64,000 bases of DNA, from positions 46,270-110,269 of the forward strand of contig DATGLV010000012.1 of the NCBI GenBank assembly GCA_035293945.1, given 5' to 3'. The notes under the pieces were generated by a model, which was not told where the DNA came from, made no database searches, and was given only the letters and a program-made list of their open reading frames with translations. This document shows positions 61,164-64,000 of the stretch, piece by piece. Origin of the DNA: VAZQ01 sp035293945. GTDB taxonomy: Bacteria > Pseudomonadota > Alphaproteobacteria > Rhizobiales > Xanthobacteraceae. Both the position numbers and the translations under genes were made by a program. Positions within the stretch are counted from its first letter, which is position 1. Each line of letters starts with the position of its first letter.

Positions 61164-62132
61164 ATGACGCAAATTCGGTCCCTTACACGACCGGTCTCCC
61201 GTCGCCCCGGAGAGCTCGGAGTGCACTCGCTCGATCGGTTCCATTTCGCCGTCCCTGACCTGGAGGCGGCGCGAAGGTTCTACTCTTCGTTCGGGCTCGA
61301 CGTGCGGGAGGAAGGCAACGCGCTCAACATCTACACCCACGGCCATCCGCATCGCTGGGGGAGTGTGGTGGAAGGTCCGCGCAAGAAGCTGCAATACATC
61401 TCCTTCGGCGCCTTCGAGGAGGACCTTCCGCGATTGCGCGAGCGGCTCGAGCGGCTGCAGGTCGCGCGCCGCGATCCACCCAAGGGAGTGGAATCGAACG
61501 GCCTCTGGTTCAGCGATCTGGATGGAACTGCGATCGAGATCGCCGTGGCGGAAAAGACTTCTCCCGACATGAAGTCGTCCTTCGATAATGCGTCGGCGCC
61601 GCCCGGAGTGCAGGGCGCGCCCAGCCGCAGCCGGGTGCAGGTGGTCCGCCCGCGGCGGCTCGCGCATATCCTGATCTTCACCCGCGACATTTCGCGGACG
61701 ATCCAATTCTACGGCGAGGCCCTGGGGCTCCGCCTCTCCGACCGCTCAGGCGACATGGTCGCCTTCATGCACGGCATCCATGGCAGCGATCATCATATGA
61801 TCGCCTTCGTCAAATCGGAGGGGCCCGGCTTGCATCACTCGAGCTGGGATGTGCCGTCGATCAACGACATTGGCAATGGCGCCATGCAGATGGCGGACAA
61901 GGGCTTTACGGCGGGCTGGGGGCTGGGCCGTCACGTGCTGGGCTCGAACTACTTCCACTACGTACGCGACCCCTGGGGCAGCTTCGCGGAATATTCCTCC
62001 GACATCGACTACATCCCGGTCGATCATGACTGGAAATCGGCCGACCACCCGCCGGAGGATTCTTTCTACGTCTGGGGCCCGGTGCCGCCGGAGGATTTCG
62101 CGTTCAACCATGAGATGGCGAGCAGCGAATAA
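61164..62132 (+). CDS. Two-domain VOC protein, extradiol dioxygenase-type
   Basis: The 322-residue protein has two VOC modules, from about residues 22-130 and 168-290. The second has 'LAHILIFTRDISRTIQFY', 'GLHHSSWDVPS' and 'WGSFAEYSSDIDY', which give the His-His-Glu iron site of type I extradiol dioxygenases. The first lacks it, as in the known enzymes. It is the likely ring-cleavage enzyme of the cluster. The start follows GAGG six bases upstream. Confidence 0.9.
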   Translation: MTQIRSLTRPVSRRPGELGVHSLDRFHFAVPDLEAARRFYSSFGLDVREEGNALNIYTHGHPHRWGSVVEGPRKKLQYISFGAFEEDLPRLRERLERLQVARRDPPKGVESNGLWFSDLDGTAIEIAVAEKTSPDMKSSFDNASAPPGVQGAPSRSRVQVVRPRRLAHILIFTRDISRTIQFYGEALGLRLSDRSGDMVAFMHGIHGSDHHMIAFVKSEGPGLHHSSWDVPSINDIGNGAMQMADKGFTAGWGLGRHVLGSNYFHYVRDPWGSFAEYSSDIDYIPVDHDWKSADHPPEDSFYVWGPVPPEDFAFNHEMASSE

Positions 62133-62166
62133 GGCATGCTGAGCGCGGGCGAGAGCTCACTGCTCG

Positions 62167-63804
62167 CTATTCGCTACTCGCTACTCGCTCACTTGCTCCC
62201 GGCCACCGTTCATGCGTCAGCGGAATGATGAGCTTGGTCTCCATTCCCTTCGCCGTGAAGGATTGCTCGACCTTCCCGTTGAGCTGGCGCTCGATCACAG
62301 TATGGATGAGCCGCGAGCCGAAGCCGGGGCGGCGCGTGCGCTTGGGTGGCGGGCCGCCGCGCTCCTTCCAATTGAGCAGCAATGTCAATCCCTGCTCGGT
62401 CCGACGCACTAACCAGCTCACCTCGACCCGGCCGGTGCGCGCCGAAAGGCTGCCGTATTTGGTCGCGTTTGTCGCCAGCTCGTGCACCGCCGCGGAAAGC
62501 CCGAAGGTTGGATCGGGCTCGAGGAAAACGTCAGGACCGGCAAGTGAGATGCGGTCGAGAAATGGCGCCAGCAGCGGACCCAGAATCTCCTTGAGCGACG
62601 CTGATCGCCAGCCACTCTCGGTGATGAGCCGGTGCGCGTCCGCGAGCGCTAAGACCCGCGCCTCATATTTTGGCACCAGCTCGGCGATGCTGCGCGATCC
62701 TTTGGCGGTCTGTGAGAAAAGGGCCAGGAGCTGCGCGAACAAGTTCCCCGAGCGGTGGCGCAACTCGCGGATCATCAGCTCGTGCCGCTGATCGAGCTGG
62801 CGACGCTGGATTGCTCCCGCGATGATGTTGGCGACCGCGGCCAGAAACGAAACATCGTTCTCGCTGAAGCCGCGCCGGCGCTTGCTGTGCACGCCGAGCA
62901 CGCCGTAGGTGCGGCCGTCGGGGCCGGCGATCGGGATGGTGAGGCCACTGACCACGCCCCGCTGGTCGAGCAGCGGATCGCCGTTGAACCGCTTCTCGGT
63001 GGCAAAGTTCTCGACGATCACCGGGCCGCCGCTCGCAAGGGTGAACCCCGCCTGCGTTGAGCGGTCGGTTGCCACCAGCGCCGTCCCGATCAGACTTTTC
63101 TCCCATCCGGCTCCGGCTCGCAGCAGAAGCTCGGCATCGCCGGGCACCAATTCGAGGATCTTCACCAGCTCGACGTCCAGCGTTGCGGCGACGGCCTTGA
63201 CGGAATCTTCGAAGAATCGCTGCAGACCGAGCTCGGTCAGCGCCTGGGCGCCGAGCCGCGCCACGGTCTCCTGCTGCTTGGCGCGAATCCGAAGCTCGCG
63301 ATGATTGCGGGCACGATCGGTCACGTCGCGGCAGAGGCCAATGAGCTTTGTCGGCACGCCGTCTTCCACCAGCACAGTAGCGAGAGTTTCCATCCACCGC
63401 TCCTCGGCATTCAGGGTCGGCAGCAGTCGATACTGCACGCGGCGCGGCGTGCGCGTTTGTAGGGCCTCACGCAAAGCTGCGACCACGGCGGGTCGATCGT
63501 CGGGGTGAACGTCATTCTCCAGCACTGTCTCGGCCGCGCTCAGGCTCTCGGGCGCGATGCCGCAAATCGCCTCAATATTGCTCGACCACACGGCGCGCTT
63601 GGAGCGGATGTCCCATGACCAAACCGCGATCTGGCCGGCTTCCAGCGCGAGCGGGATCAACGTTTGGTCGGCAAAGAAAGGGGCCCGCACCTCGTGCTCG
63701 CGCGCGGTGCCCTCGCTCGCGTGCTGTTGCACAGGCGGCTGTGGGTTCACGTCAGAAGATTGGACTGTGGACGACTTTGCTGCGGACGGCTTTGCTGCGG
63801 ACAT
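62167..63804 (-). CDS. PAS-GAF HWE-family sensor histidine kinase
   Basis: The product is about 545 residues. A PAS domain (about 60-165) is followed by GAF (about 185-335). The kinase core has the H-box 'RELRHRSGNLF', the N-box 'VHELATNATKYGSLS', the W-x-E motif 'LNWKERGG' and 'PGFGSRLI'. These are HWE features. No membrane segment is present, so the signal is cytosolic. No cognate regulator is adjacent. ATG 63804 is used; GTG 63816 is possible. The C-terminal codons run through a 7-base repeat (CGCTACT). Confidence 0.9.
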   Translation of the reverse strand: MSAAKPSAAKSSTVQSSDVNPQPPVQQHASEGTAREHEVRAPFFADQTLIPLALEAGQIAVWSWDIRSKRAVWSSNIEAICGIAPESLSAAETVLENDVHPDDRPAVVAALREALQTRTPRRVQYRLLPTLNAEERWMETLATVLVEDGVPTKLIGLCRDVTDRARNHRELRIRAKQQETVARLGAQALTELGLQRFFEDSVKAVAATLDVELVKILELVPGDAELLLRAGAGWEKSLIGTALVATDRSTQAGFTLASGGPVIVENFATEKRFNGDPLLDQRGVVSGLTIPIAGPDGRTYGVLGVHSKRRRGFSENDVSFLAAVANIIAGAIQRRQLDQRHELMIRELRHRSGNLFAQLLALFSQTAKGSRSIAELVPKYEARVLALADAHRLITESGWRSASLKEILGPLLAPFLDRISLAGPDVFLEPDPTFGLSAAVHELATNATKYGSLSARTGRVEVSWLVRRTEQGLTLLLNWKERGGPPPKRTRRPGFGSRLIHTVIERQLNGKVEQSFTAKGMETKLIIPLTHERWPGASERVASSE

Positions 63805-63875
63805 GGGCGCAAACACGAATGCATATATGGGCTGCGGCCTTCACGGTTTCATCCTGGGCAGCCTAGTACCCGGAA

Positions 63876-64000
63876 TCACAGCTCGGTGATACGGCGATTT
63901 TTGAACCGCCGCTGGTAGACCTTCTTCTTGGTCCAGGCGAACGGGGTGGCCGTCTCATTGTAGGCTGCGATGTATGCATCGATGTGCTCTTGCAACTGCT
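63876..64000 (-). CDS. IS630-family transposase, C-terminal fragment at window edge
   Basis: Read on the minus strand, the last 41 codons include 'DAYIAAYNETATPFAWTKKK' and 'VYQRRFKNRRITEL', which is the standard end of IS630-type (ISRj2-like) transposases. The stop is at 63876-63878. The rest lies beyond the window. Whether the element is whole cannot be seen. It ends 72 bases upstream of the kinase start. Confidence 0.85.
   Translation of the reverse strand, partial: QLQEHIDAYIAAYNETATPFAWTKKKVYQRRFKNRRITEL

Overview
The window is about 64 kb of high-GC DNA with short intergenic gaps. It looks like the chromosome of a free-living alphaproteobacterium of the Hyphomicrobiales (Bradyrhizobium, Rhodopseudomonas or Xanthobacteraceae relatives). 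The reasons are the many periplasmic binding proteins of the Bug/TctC and TAXI types, an Omp25/Omp31-like porin with the 'ADMPVKAP' N-terminus common in Bradyrhizobium, a DUF2336 protein, an HWE-family histidine kinase, a copy of a palindrome common in Rhizobiales genomes, and several other families of dispersed intergenic palindromes. No rRNA, tRNA or CRISPR array was seen. Everything is inferred by reading; no database search was run.

Region by region. 0-5 kb: TAXI and Bug binding proteins, a carboxymuconolactone decarboxylase-like protein and the porin. 5.3-8.7 kb: a tight minus-strand operon of a MIDAS-containing vWA protein (DUF1194), an anchored parvulin-like isomerase and two HupE/UreJ membrane proteins. 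8.9-12 kb: a GMC oxidoreductase and an animal-type fused SAICAR synthetase/AIR carboxylase. 12.3-16 kb: a SLAC1/TehA channel and an ABC exporter pair whose gene starts lie in or beside palindromic repeats. 16-24 kb: a spermidine-synthase-type membrane domain without its enzyme half, a lactonase-type propeller, an acetyltransferase, and an HxlR regulator divergent from a molybdenum hydroxylase (iorBA-like) whose iron-sulfur subunit is frameshifted. 24-33.5 kb: a CheY protein, a KirBac potassium channel, a Tat-exported hydrolase, a DsbA-like protein, a CmcJ/NvfI-like protein, a Bug protein, a degenerate PEP-mutase-family protein and an NHL propeller. 33.5-39 kb: a diguanylate cyclase, a DUF2336 protein, a degenerate EAL protein and an acyltransferase. 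39-44 kb: a complete liv ABC transporter (livK-H-M-G-F) with a G-rich inverted repeat after livK.

44-62 kb holds catabolic genes: a TauD-like dioxygenase, two more Bug proteins, cupins, two class II aldolases, an FAH-family hydrolase, a canonical ICL/PEP-mutase-family lyase, a flavin monooxygenase, two amidohydrolases and a two-domain VOC (extradiol-type) protein. Together they suggest uptake, hydroxylation, ring cleavage and breakdown of an aromatic or heteroaromatic acid. The substrate cannot be named from sequence. A TPR-methyltransferase with a PhyH-like dioxygenase is embedded on the opposite strand. The right edge holds a PAS-GAF-HWE kinase and the C-terminus of an IS630-type transposase.

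Cross-cutting features are five periplasmic binding proteins (four Bug, one TAXI) with no TctAB or TRAP permease nearby, two probable single-base frameshifts (disrupted genes or assembly errors), and several enzyme copies with substituted catalytic residues, two of which have a canonical relative nearby.
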